Source: Desulfuribacillus alkaliarsenatis (GTDB lineage: Bacteria; Bacillota; Bacilli; Desulfuribacillales; Desulfuribacillaceae). Taken from it: a stretch of DNA of 64,000 nucleotides. Below are positions 56,031-64,000 of this stretch, one piece after another (position 1 is the stretch's first letter; each line of letters starts with the position of its first letter). Location: the NCBI RefSeq assembly GCF_001730225.1, contig NZ_MIJE01000031.1, positions 171,558 to 235,557 of the forward strand, in the 5' to 3' direction. The translations under genes were made by a program, and so were the position numbers. Below the pieces are notes generated by a model, which worked only from the letters and a program-made list of their open reading frames with translations, had not been told where the DNA came from and made no database searches.

Positions 56031-59000
56031 TTACCGTGTTAATTCAATCAGCAGATCTCCTGTTTGAATGGATTCGCCACTCGTAACATGTACCTCTAGT
56101 ACTTCTCCATCAAACGGTGCCTGTACTGTAGTCTCCATCTTCATGGCTTCCGTGAGGATTAAGTGATCGCCTTTTCTTACTTTGTCGCCCTTTTCAACTA
56201 AGGTCTTGAGGACAGTTCCAGGCATCGATGCACCTATGTGACCAGGATTCGATTTATCTGCCTTTTGTTTGCAGGTGTCTGCAATCTTTACTTCCTGATC
56301 TTTAATAATTACCTCACGAAGTACACCATTTAATTCAAAGTAAACAAGCCTCGTACCATCGTCTCTCGGTTTAGAAACAGATACAAGCTGGATTATTAAC
56401 GTCTTTCCACGTTCGATTTCTACTTCAATTTCTTCACCCAAGCGTAATCCGTAGAAGAATGTTGGTGTATCTAAAGCAGCTACATCGCCAAAGCGTTGAC
56501 GGAAACGCTCGAACTCTTCATATACCTTCGGATATAAAGCATACGATAAGACATCATGAGTCGTAACTTCTTTTTCGAACATCTCTTGAAGCTTTTCTCT
56601 AATCTTATCGAAATCAACCGGCTCCATTAATTCTCCAGGACGTACTGATAGTGGTTCCTTACCTTTTAAGATAATTTTCTGCAGCGCTTCAGGGAATCCT
56701 TGATACGGCTGCCCTAGCTGTCCTTGGAAGAATTCAATTACAGAGTCAGGGAAGTCTAAAGAGTCTCCACGCTCGTAGATATCCTTTTCCGTTAAGTTGT
56801 TCTGCACCATATATAATGCCATATCACCAACGACCTTAGATGACGGCGTAACCTTCACAACATCCCCGCACATGTCATTAACAGTACGATACATTTTCTT
56901 GACTTCATCCCAACGGTTATACAAGCCAACGGCCTTGGCCTGCTGCTGTAGATTACTGTATTGACCACCTGGCATTTCATGCTCATAGACTTCTGTATGT
57001 GGAGCCATCATGCCGCTTTCAAAGCCACTGTAATATTTGCGCACTTCTTCCCAATATAGTCCTATTTTCTCAAGTGCCTGGATATCTAAATCTGGTTGTC
57101 GTTCTGTATTAGCCAAGGCATAATACAAACTGTTTCCACTTGGTTGCGAAGTAAGTCCAGCCATTGCCCCGACAGCAACATCTACGATATCTACACCCGC
57201 ATCTATTGCCTTCGCGTATGTGAAAATACCATTGCCGCTAGTATCGTGGGTGTGCAGGTGGATTGGAATATCTACCGCTTCCTTCAATGTCGATACCAAT
57301 TGGTATGCAGCCTCTGGCTTTAATAAGCCAGCCATGTCTTTAATACCTAGAATATGTGCCCCAGACTTCTCTAACTCAATCGCCATATTCTTATAGTATT
57401 TCAAGTCGTATTTGCTTCGCGTAGGGTCTAAGATATCTCCTGTATAGCAAATCGCCGCTTCCGCTATTTTACCCGTATCGCAGGTAGCCTCAATCGCTAG
57501 GCGCATACCTTCAATCCAGTTCAAGCTGTCAAAGATTCTAAATACGTCAATTCCAGCATCCGCGGACTCTTTAACAAACTCGCGAATTAAGTTATCTGGA
57601 TAGTTCGTATAACCAACGGCATTTGATGCTCTCAGGAGCATCTGGAATAACAGGTTCGGCATCTTTTCCCTAAGCTCAATCAGCCTTTCCCATGGGTCTT
57701 CATGTAAAAAACGCATGGCTACGTCATATGTTGCCCCACCCCACATTTCCGTAGAAAATAGGTTCGGCAGCATGCGAGCTGTTGGCTCAGCAATCAGCGA
57801 TAAATCATGGGTTCTAACACGTGTCGCTAATAACGATTGATGGGCATCTCTAAAGGTCGTATCTGTTAAAAGTACTTGCTTCTGTGCCTTTACCCAATCA
57901 GTTAAACCCTTTGCCCCTTGCTGTTCTAGTATTTGCTTCGTCCCTGATGGAAACGGCTCTGTCAGCTTTACTTTTGGAATAACTGGTTTGTCGAACACTG
58001 GCTTCTTCTTTTTATCTAATCCTGGGTATCCATTTACAATCGTTTCCCCTATGAAAGAAAGAAGCTTTGTACCCCTATCTCTGATAATTGGAAAATCGAA
58101 TAGTTCTGGTGTCGTATCGATAAATGATGTGTTATATTCACCAGATAGGAAATTCTCATGGGCTACGACATTTTCTAGGAATAAAATGTTAGTTTTTAAA
58201 CCTCTAATACGGAACTCACGCAAATTACGCACCATTTTCGCAGATGCTTGCTCGAATGTTAAAGCCCAGGTTGAGACTTTTACAAGCAATGAGTCATAGT
58301 GTGGAGTAATTACTGCTCCTTGGAATCCATTACCTCCATCAAGACGCACGCCAAAGCCACCACTCGTTCGGTAAGCTGTAATCTTTCCTGTATCTGGAAG
58401 GAAATTATTACTCGGATCCTCTGTTGTAACACGGGACTGAATAGCATAGCCATTGAGAATAATATTCTCCTGCTTAGGAATGCCTAGCTTGTCTCCATGT
58501 AGCTGCTCACCATCGGATATCATAATCTGAGACTGAACAATATCTACACCAGTAATCATCTCTGTAATTGTGTGCTCTACCTGAATACGTGGATTAACCT
58601 CGATAAAGAAAAAATCACCATTTGCTGTAACGAGAAACTCTACCGTACCAGCGTTAACGTAACCAACATTCTTACTTAGCTTTACGGCTGCATCACATAT
58701 ATCTATACGTAGCTTCTTGTCTAAACCTACACTTGGTGCAACTTCTACAACCTTTTGATGACGTCTTTGCACGGAGCAATCACGTTCATAGAGATGAACC
58801 ATGTTGCCATGCTTGTCTGCTAAGATTTGTACTTCAATATGTTTTGGGTTTTCTACGAATTTTTCTACATAAATTTCATCGTTTCCAAAGGCTGATTTTG
58901 CCTCTGATTTCGCCCTATTATAGGCTTCTTCCAGCTCTGATTGTACACGCACAATCCGCATTCCACGACCGCCACCACCTAGGGAAGCTTTAATGATAAG

Positions 59001-59480
59001 TGGAAACCCGTGTTTATCGGCAAATTCCTGAACTGCTTCAATCGATTCAACAGGCCCATCACTTCCTGGAATAACTGGGATTCCTGCTAGGATTGCTTGC
59101 TCCCTGGCACGAACCTTGTCGCCAAACATCTCTAAGTGTTTTAACTCAGGACCGACGAAAATAATACCTTCTTCTTGACAGCGTCTAGCAAAATTGATGT
59201 TCTCAGATAAGAATCCATACCCAGGATGAATTGCGTCAACCTCATGCTTTTTCGCAATTTCTATGATACTTTCAATATCTAGATACGCTTCGATTGGCTT
59301 TTTACCTTCACCTACTAGATACGCTTCGTCAGCCTTATACCTGTGAAGTGAGCCTGCATCTTCTTTGGAGTAGATAGCTACTGTGCGAATATGTAGCTCG
59401 GTGCAAGCGCGAAAGATTCTTATAGCAATTTCGCCTCGGTTTGCAACTAATAATTTTTTGATTTTATGTGATTGATCCAT
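56031..59480 (-). CDS. pyc: Pyruvate carboxylase
   Basis: A 1149-residue biotin enzyme, the full length of bacterial PYC, that makes oxaloacetate from pyruvate and bicarbonate. Order: biotin carboxylase (KKLLVANRGEIAIRIFRAC, GGGGRGMRIV, YERDCSVQRRHQKVVE), carboxyltransferase (TTFRDAHQSLLATRVR, MWGGATYDVAMRFL), tetramerisation region, and biotin carrier domain with the biotinylated Lys in LTEAMKMETTV. ATG at 59480 with GGAGGTG; an open frame to 59525 has no such site. It feeds the TCA cycle or gluconeogenesis. Confidence 0.97.
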   Translation of the reverse strand: MDQSHKIKKLLVANRGEIAIRIFRACTELHIRTVAIYSKEDAGSLHRYKADEAYLVGEGKKPIEAYLDIESIIEIAKKHEVDAIHPGYGFLSENINFARRCQEEGIIFVGPELKHLEMFGDKVRAREQAILAGIPVIPGSDGPVESIEAVQEFADKHGFPLIIKASLGGGGRGMRIVRVQSELEEAYNRAKSEAKSAFGNDEIYVEKFVENPKHIEVQILADKHGNMVHLYERDCSVQRRHQKVVEVAPSVGLDKKLRIDICDAAVKLSKNVGYVNAGTVEFLVTANGDFFFIEVNPRIQVEHTITEMITGVDIVQSQIMISDGEQLHGDKLGIPKQENIILNGYAIQSRVTTEDPSNNFLPDTGKITAYRTSGGFGVRLDGGNGFQGAVITPHYDSLLVKVSTWALTFEQASAKMVRNLREFRIRGLKTNILFLENVVAHENFLSGEYNTSFIDTTPELFDFPIIRDRGTKLLSFIGETIVNGYPGLDKKKKPVFDKPVIPKVKLTEPFPSGTKQILEQQGAKGLTDWVKAQKQVLLTDTTFRDAHQSLLATRVRTHDLSLIAEPTARMLPNLFSTEMWGGATYDVAMRFLHEDPWERLIELREKMPNLLFQMLLRASNAVGYTNYPDNLIREFVKESADAGIDVFRIFDSLNWIEGMRLAIEATCDTGKIAEAAICYTGDILDPTRSKYDLKYYKNMAIELEKSGAHILGIKDMAGLLKPEAAYQLVSTLKEAVDIPIHLHTHDTSGNGIFTYAKAIDAGVDIVDVAVGAMAGLTSQPSGNSLYYALANTERQPDLDIQALEKIGLYWEEVRKYYSGFESGMMAPHTEVYEHEMPGGQYSNLQQQAKAVGLYNRWDEVKKMYRTVNDMCGDVVKVTPSSKVVGDMALYMVQNNLTEKDIYERGDSLDFPDSVIEFFQGQLGQPYQGFPEALQKIILKGKEPLSVRPGELMEPVDFDKIREKLQEMFEKEVTTHDVLSYALYPKVYEEFERFRQRFGDVAALDTPTFFYGLRLGEEIEVEIERGKTLIIQLVSVSKPRDDGTRLVYFELNGVLREVIIKDQEVKIADTCKQKADKSNPGHIGASMPGTVLKTLVEKGDKVRKGDHLILTEAMKMETTVQAPFDGEVLEVHVTSGESIQTGDLLIELTR

Positions 59481-59663
59481 TGACACACCTCCGTTTATTA
59501 CTACTTTATAACATTTAGCTTGCACTTAACAATCTTTATATACTCATTTTTAAAAATTATTTTAAATCCTGCTATAAATGTGACAATCGTCTATCGATAA
59601 TCATATACTAATATGCCCATTCTTAAATCCTGAAAGGGTAGAAAACTTATAGAAGAAGGTTTT

Positions 59664-61412
59664 ATGGTGGATATGATAGATATAAAATCACTTAAACATG
59701 AAATATTAGGTAACGGTAGTTATATGCAAGGCCCTTATGGCGAGCGATTAATAACCTACGCTGATTATGTTGCCTCTGGTAAGTATGTACGATTTTTAGA
59801 GAATTATTATATAAAGCTTTATGAAACTTATGCAAACACCCACACTACTGACGACATTACAGGAAGATTTACGACAGGGTTATATAACGATGCCCTGGCT
59901 AAAATAAAAAAAGCCGTCGGAGCAAATAAGAATTACAGTATCATCCCTGTTGGTACTGGAGCTACAGGGGCAATCGATAAACTATCAAAAATTCTCGGCA
60001 TCTATAAGACTCCTGAGTACTTTAGGCAACGGGAGTTATATGTTGAAAATTCTCAATATAAAAGTACTGAAAAAAATTTTCTTATGTCAGTAGATAAGGA
60101 TTTCCATCGTCAACGCCCAGTGGTATTTATCAGCTCCTACGAGCATCATTCAAATGAACTGCAATGGCGAGAGGGTCATGCTGAGGTTGTTAAGATTGGC
60201 CTAGATAATGATGGGCTATTTGATTTGAACGACCTTAAACGGCGCGTCAGTGACCCTAAATATACGCACAGGTTGAAAATTGGCTCGTTCTCTGCGGCTT
60301 CGAATGTAACTGGTTTAAAAACCCCAGTTTACGATGTAGCAAAAATTATGCACCAGCACGGCGGTTATGTATTCTTCGACTACGCTGCCTGCGGTCCTTA
60401 TGTAGAAATTAACATGTGTACGGATAAGGATGCTTACTTTGATGGTATATATCTTGCAATGCACAAATTCCTTGGCGGTCCTAGCTCATCAGGAATCCTA
60501 GTCCTAAACAAACAGCTATACAACAAATCTAATCCCCCAACAACAGCGGGTGGTGGGACTGTTAGGTTTGTCACAGAAGCTAATCAATACTACTTGGCAG
60601 AAATTGAGGAGCGAGAAGCTGCAGGTACACCTGGAATAATGCAGGTAATTCGCGCCGCTTTGGCATTAGAGCTTAAACATGAAATCGGTATACAGACCAT
60701 CGAAAATATTGAGTCTGGATTTATCGAAAAGGCAATTTCAGAGCTTAGAAAAATTAGCAACATCGAGCTATTAGGTAATTTAGATGCTAATAAGCGTCTA
60801 GCTGTATTGTCATTTAACATTCGTCATAAAGATGGCTACCTTCACTATGGCTTTGTCTCTTCCCTACTAAATGACTTATTTGGCATTCAATCACGCGCAG
60901 GCTGTGCCTGTGCTGGGCCATATGGAATTAAATTGCTCAATATAGAAGCAAAAAAGCTGAAATTAATTGAAGAAGCCGTGCTCGTTGGAAATACAGCTAT
61001 GAAACCTGGTTGGGTACGAGTTAATTTCCATTATACGATGGACACTAAGGCTTTTGACTATATTATTGCCGCTATTAAATTCATCGCTAAATATGGGTAT
61101 CAATTCTTAAATGAATACCGTGTCGATATCCGAAAGGGTACTTGGACACATAAGCAGTTGAAGAATCAGTCTACTCCTATACTAAATCTTAAGGATGCTT
61201 GGGCGATAGAGAGAGTTAGTCTTAAAACACAAAAGCATAACTACGATCATTCGTACGATAAATATCTGTATGATGCTGAACAAATTAGAAAAGCGCTACC
61301 TCCCGTTGATAGGAAGCAGCGACTCTTTGGTAAACGTTCGTTATCTGAAGCTTCTTGGTTTTATCATGCTGACAGTACAGAGATAGTGATAAAAATATTA
61401 CCTAACAAATAA
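59664..61412 (+). CDS. Class V aminotransferase, cysteine-desulfurase-like, with C-terminal extension
   Basis: A 582-residue PLP protein. The SufS/CsdA-type fold covers about 20-460: ADYVASG at the N-terminus, GTGATGAIDKL, SSYEHHSNELQWRE, FDYAACGPY, the PLP lysine K268 in AMHKFLGGPSSSG and the catalytic-type cysteines C414 and C416 in QSRAGCACAGPYG. A C-terminal extension of about 120 residues (465-582) has no recognised domain. Length is about 170 more than typical SufS. Sulfur transfer is possible, or another elimination reaction. Ribosome binding site GAAGAAGG. Confidence 0.85.
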   Translation: MVDMIDIKSLKHEILGNGSYMQGPYGERLITYADYVASGKYVRFLENYYIKLYETYANTHTTDDITGRFTTGLYNDALAKIKKAVGANKNYSIIPVGTGATGAIDKLSKILGIYKTPEYFRQRELYVENSQYKSTEKNFLMSVDKDFHRQRPVVFISSYEHHSNELQWREGHAEVVKIGLDNDGLFDLNDLKRRVSDPKYTHRLKIGSFSAASNVTGLKTPVYDVAKIMHQHGGYVFFDYAACGPYVEINMCTDKDAYFDGIYLAMHKFLGGPSSSGILVLNKQLYNKSNPPTTAGGGTVRFVTEANQYYLAEIEEREAAGTPGIMQVIRAALALELKHEIGIQTIENIESGFIEKAISELRKISNIELLGNLDANKRLAVLSFNIRHKDGYLHYGFVSSLLNDLFGIQSRAGCACAGPYGIKLLNIEAKKLKLIEEAVLVGNTAMKPGWVRVNFHYTMDTKAFDYIIAAIKFIAKYGYQFLNEYRVDIRKGTWTHKQLKNQSTPILNLKDAWAIERVSLKTQKHNYDHSYDKYLYDAEQIRKALPPVDRKQRLFGKRSLSEASWFYHADSTEIVIKILPNK

Positions 61413-63558
61413 CCGCGTTTCTTCCACCTTTTTTAGCTTTATAAAGAGAATCATCTGCTCTAGAGATAATAGCAGATACACTATTATCATCTTTAAAAGT
61501 AGCAACGCCAAAGCTACTTGTTATCTTAAGCTTATCTACAAAACTATGGACTTCAATTTTTGTCCGTAGTTTTTCTGCTAGAATGCAAGCATTTTCTAAT
61601 TTGGTATCGGGAGCAATAATTAAAAACTCCTCTCCCCCCCAACGCCCAACGATGTCAGATGCACGGATACCCTCCTTTAGAATAGTAGCAAATTCTTTTA
61701 ACACAAGGTCTCCTGTTTGATGTCCGTAATTATCATTGACAGCTTTAAATCGATCAATATCCGTGAGAATGACTGAAAAGATCTCTCCCGTTCTTTTTGC
61801 TCGTATTAATTCCTGCTCTAATGCTTCGTCCAATTTAAGTCTATTGTATATTTGCGTGAGTTTATCTGTAACAGATAGTTTCTTAATTTCTTCCTCTAAA
61901 CGCTTACGCTCAGTAAAATCCTCAATGATTCCGATACCACCAATGATAATATTATCATCAATTAGCGGCGTGAAAGTAGCCCTTACCATAACCTCTTTAC
62001 CAGAAATAACAGATGTATATATGTCTTCATAGTGCGTCACTTCGCCATTTAACGTTTGTTTTATGCAATTAACTATCTGCTCATTACGTAGCTCCAGCAT
62101 ATTTATTTGCGTCGCTTGCTCCTTAGTAATATCAAGTATAGAGCAAAAGTGGTTGTTGACAGCTATAATTTCTCCTGCGGGACTAAAATTAATAATGCCA
62201 ATCGGAGAGTTTTCAAATATCAAATTAATTCTCCGCTCACTTTCCCACAACTTTTTCTCTGTGTTTTTAGCAATTGTAATATCTCTTATAACATTGATTA
62301 CTAGTGGCTCTGTGTCTGAGTAAAAAAGCTTCGCGGATATCTGGCCAATTTGTTGTTGTCCTTCTTTATTTAATAGTCGAACTTCAATATTATTGCAAAA
62401 ACCGTAAGCTAGTAATTCTTCTTTAATGACCTCTTTCTTCTCCGAATCATTTGTATACAAGTACATGCTATTTTGAACCTTTGCAGCAATATCTGCCTCT
62501 GTGTAGCTACTATTGTCTAAGTATGCTTGGTTGTAATCAATAATACGAAAATCATCTAACGTTGTTATTAAAGTAGGATCTGGGATTGTTTGAAAAATGG
62601 TTTTAAAGTGTTTCTTTGCAAGCTCTGCTTCTGCCTTTAAAATTTTCATTTTTTTGTTCATTTGTTTTTGGCGATAGTTCCAATAAAGAAGCAAACCTGT
62701 TAGTAATACAGCAACTGTCGCAACCTGTACTAATAACTTGTAATTTGTTCCTTCTTCAATCTTAATATATACGTGACGGTTAATAATTTCCTCACGTTCT
62801 TGAGGAGTAATAGTAGCGATACCTTTATTTAATATATCCCTGAGCATTGGCTCTTCTTTTAACACGCCCATCCTAAGATAGTTCGTATACTGTGGGACTC
62901 TACCTGCGATTTTCAGATTAAAATATCCTTCTGCCCGAATTGTGTAGGCAGCAATTGTTAAAGAACGTAACGTCATATCTGCTTGTTTGTTTTCAACCAT
63001 TTGCAAAGCTTCTGATTCTGTTACCGTAGTAATGATGGTTAAATTCGGGAAGTCTTTGCGAACGCGTTCTTCTATGGAGGTTCCCTTTGGTAGGACAATC
63101 GTCTTATCAGTTACAGCTGAAAGGTCTGAAATATATGGATACTCTTGACGAGTGATAATTACATTTTCATCTATAAGTAAAGGCTCTGTAAAAACCAACC
63201 ACTCTTCACGTTCTGGGGTCTGATTGAGGAAAGGTAAAATCATGCATTTCCCCGCCTTAGAGTATTCTAAGGTTTCGGGCCAATCAATAGTAGGAATAAT
63301 TTCAATCGTAATCCCTAGACGGGTTGCTACCAATTCAATTAAATCTGCTGCAATCCCCGTAAAATTCCCTTTCTCATCTAAATGCTCAAAGGGAACCCAA
63401 TCAGGATCTACGCACATTGTGATACTTCCTAGCTCCTGTAAATATTGCTGTTCTGCTTCCGTTAGCAGGATAGTAGGAGAATTTGCATTTACACTTGCAT
63501 TAAAAAACGAACTAAATATAGTAATAATAAGTAAAATACCAAGAATCCTTGTCTTCAA
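61402..63558 (-). CDS. Membrane diguanylate cyclase with SBP_bac_3 and PAS domains
   Basis: A 718-residue protein. Signal/anchor (5-25), SBP_bac_3 domain (about 45-255; ITMCVDPDWVPFEHLDEKGNFTGIAADLIELVATRL), membrane segment near 277-295, two PAS domains (about 310-430 and 440-555) and GGDEF (about 560-718; TDIDRFKAVNDNYGHQTGD, GRWGGEEFLIIAP). The active-site GGEEF is intact, so c-di-GMP synthesis is likely. The end runs 11 bases into the convergent aminotransferase gene. Start is a TTG. It mirrors the HD-GYP sensor at 26679-28295, which breaks c-di-GMP down. Confidence 0.92.
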   Translation of the reverse strand: MKTRILGILLIITIFSSFFNASVNANSPTILLTEAEQQYLQELGSITMCVDPDWVPFEHLDEKGNFTGIAADLIELVATRLGITIEIIPTIDWPETLEYSKAGKCMILPFLNQTPEREEWLVFTEPLLIDENVIITRQEYPYISDLSAVTDKTIVLPKGTSIEERVRKDFPNLTIITTVTESEALQMVENKQADMTLRSLTIAAYTIRAEGYFNLKIAGRVPQYTNYLRMGVLKEEPMLRDILNKGIATITPQEREEIINRHVYIKIEEGTNYKLLVQVATVAVLLTGLLLYWNYRQKQMNKKMKILKAEAELAKKHFKTIFQTIPDPTLITTLDDFRIIDYNQAYLDNSSYTEADIAAKVQNSMYLYTNDSEKKEVIKEELLAYGFCNNIEVRLLNKEGQQQIGQISAKLFYSDTEPLVINVIRDITIAKNTEKKLWESERRINLIFENSPIGIINFSPAGEIIAVNNHFCSILDITKEQATQINMLELRNEQIVNCIKQTLNGEVTHYEDIYTSVISGKEVMVRATFTPLIDDNIIIGGIGIIEDFTERKRLEEEIKKLSVTDKLTQIYNRLKLDEALEQELIRAKRTGEIFSVILTDIDRFKAVNDNYGHQTGDLVLKEFATILKEGIRASDIVGRWGGEEFLIIAPDTKLENACILAEKLRTKIEVHSFVDKLKITSSFGVATFKDDNSVSAIISRADDSLYKAKKGGRNAVIC

Positions 63559-63794
63559 CTAGACCCCTACCCCATTTCGAACTTCTTTCTGCTTAGTTTT
63601 CTAAATATTAGTATAATTCAAAATACTATGTTTGAACATAGAAAATGTTATAATATTGCTTGTATTGACTATTACTAATTATATTATTTAATGAATTGAA
63701 TTAGATGTATTTCAGCTGTGATAAATCTGTTTCTTCTTTATTAGTGAATTGGGTGTTTATTGCACTTAAATAGAACCACCAGTGTGATGAGTCA

Positions 63795-63834
63795 GAGCCA
63801 GTATGTGCATCAAATTGAGCCAGTATGTGCATCA
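63795..63834. repeat. Direct repeats GAGCCAGTATGTGCATCA
   Basis: Two exact 18-base copies at 63795-63812 and 63817-63834, four bases apart, with a third partial GAGCCA at 63839. Short repeats like this near an end are a feature of IS21-family elements (multiple transposase-binding repeats). No transposase is seen in the window. Confidence 0.7.
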
Positions 63835-63903
63835 GTGAGAGCCACACTAGTTTTATCTTTATTCTTTTTTAGATTTTTAATAGCATCAACCAACTACGCA
63901 GGT

Positions 63904-63947
63904 TGTCAAGGGCGAGCGGTTTTTGCTCGCGAAGTTCACCCTTGACA
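63904..63947. repeat. Nested inverted repeat
   Basis: Outer arms TGTCAAGGG and CCCTTGACA; inner arms GCGAGC and GCTCGC around a seven-base loop, with an eight-base asymmetric bulge between them. GC-rich against an AT-rich background. It may be a transcription stop or an element end. Confidence 0.65.
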
Positions 63948-63973
63948 GCCACGCAGTTTTACATCCTATTCTT

Positions 63974-63995
63974 GGTGTCTGTGAAAACAGGCACC
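63974..63995. repeat. Nine-base hairpin with GAAA loop
   Basis: GGTGTCTGT-GAAA-ACAGGCACC, one wobble pair. The GAAA tetraloop suggests a structure selected at the RNA level or a REP-like unit. Confidence 0.55.
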
Positions 63996-64000
63996 TGCCT

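Larger units (their letters stand above)
63559..64000. other. Non-coding right end with mobile-element-like repeats
   Basis: About 440 bases with no supported gene. The first 200 bases are AT-rich and should hold the promoter of the GGDEF gene. From 63770 the composition changes: GAGCCAGTATGTGCATCA repeats, then a nested inverted repeat and a compact hairpin. This suggests the edge of a mobile element continuing past the window. Confidence 0.55.

Overview
The window is a low-GC, gene-dense piece of a Bacillota (Firmicutes) chromosome. Spore genes point to an endospore former: cwlJ next to gerQ, a YtvI-type membrane protein, a LysM spore-type protein, a GerM-domain lipoprotein and a DUF2680 protein. 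With cardiolipin synthase, type III glutamine synthetase, CIRCE-controlled htpG and a Fur box, the gene set looks like an anaerobic or facultative Bacillales/Clostridia-type organism. A Desulfuribacillus-like lineage would fit, but that is inference. No rRNA, tRNA or CRISPR array was seen. The window starts inside a PAS-domain gene and ends in mobile-element-like non-coding DNA.

Layout. 1-5 kb: a TetR-cheA-cheW-PAS cluster, then cheX with a bacteriohemerythrin. 5-10 kb: membrane proteins, a Nudix hydrolase, a phage-type amidase/holin pair, then gerQ and cwlJ (spore cortex lysis). 10-17.7 kb: speD, a small secreted protein, cls followed by an 11-copy octanucleotide repeat, a PatB-type C-S lyase with a pirin, and LemA/DUF2207. 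17.8-24.4 kb: a polar amino-acid ABC transporter, a GerM-domain lipoprotein with a two-component system, and a 2-hydroxyacid dehydrogenase. 24.7-31.6 kb: tnaA with ridA, an HD-GYP sensor, a YtrA-type GntR/ABC operon and csbD. 31.7-41.6 kb: glnN, a large hybrid kinase, glpK, an EAL-HDOD protein and a metallophosphoesterase. 41.7-45.2 kb: a metal-handling block with a Fur-box-controlled DUF3793 gene, then cadC and cadA. 45.2-59.5 kb: a LysM protein, a 27-residue zinc-ribbon peptide, a secreted copper-amine-oxidase-N protein, a methyltransferase/nitroreductase pair, a fused GlcD-GlcF oxidoreductase, htpG, degV-tetR and pyruvate carboxylase. 59.6-64 kb: a long cysteine-desulfurase-like enzyme, a periplasmic-sensor GGDEF protein and the repeat-rich end.

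The most notable observation is at 42992-45169. The heavy-metal P-type ATPase behind cadC has an in-frame TGA exactly where the first cysteine of its N-terminal HMA metal-binding motif should be (UxxC in place of CxxC). A hairpin that could act as a bacterial SECIS lies in the following 40 bases. Read through as selenocysteine, this gives a complete 725-residue CadA-type selenoprotein. Conventional gene callers would start it about 96 bases too late and lose most of the metal-binding loop. The cadC promoter region carries two CadC-type operators around a good promoter, so the system appears intact and metal-regulated.

Signalling is a second theme. There is a CheA pathway with a CheX phosphatase, a 1123-residue hybrid kinase, two sensors that fuse an extracytoplasmic solute-binding domain to c-di-GMP output domains (one HD-GYP, one GGDEF), and an EAL-HDOD protein.
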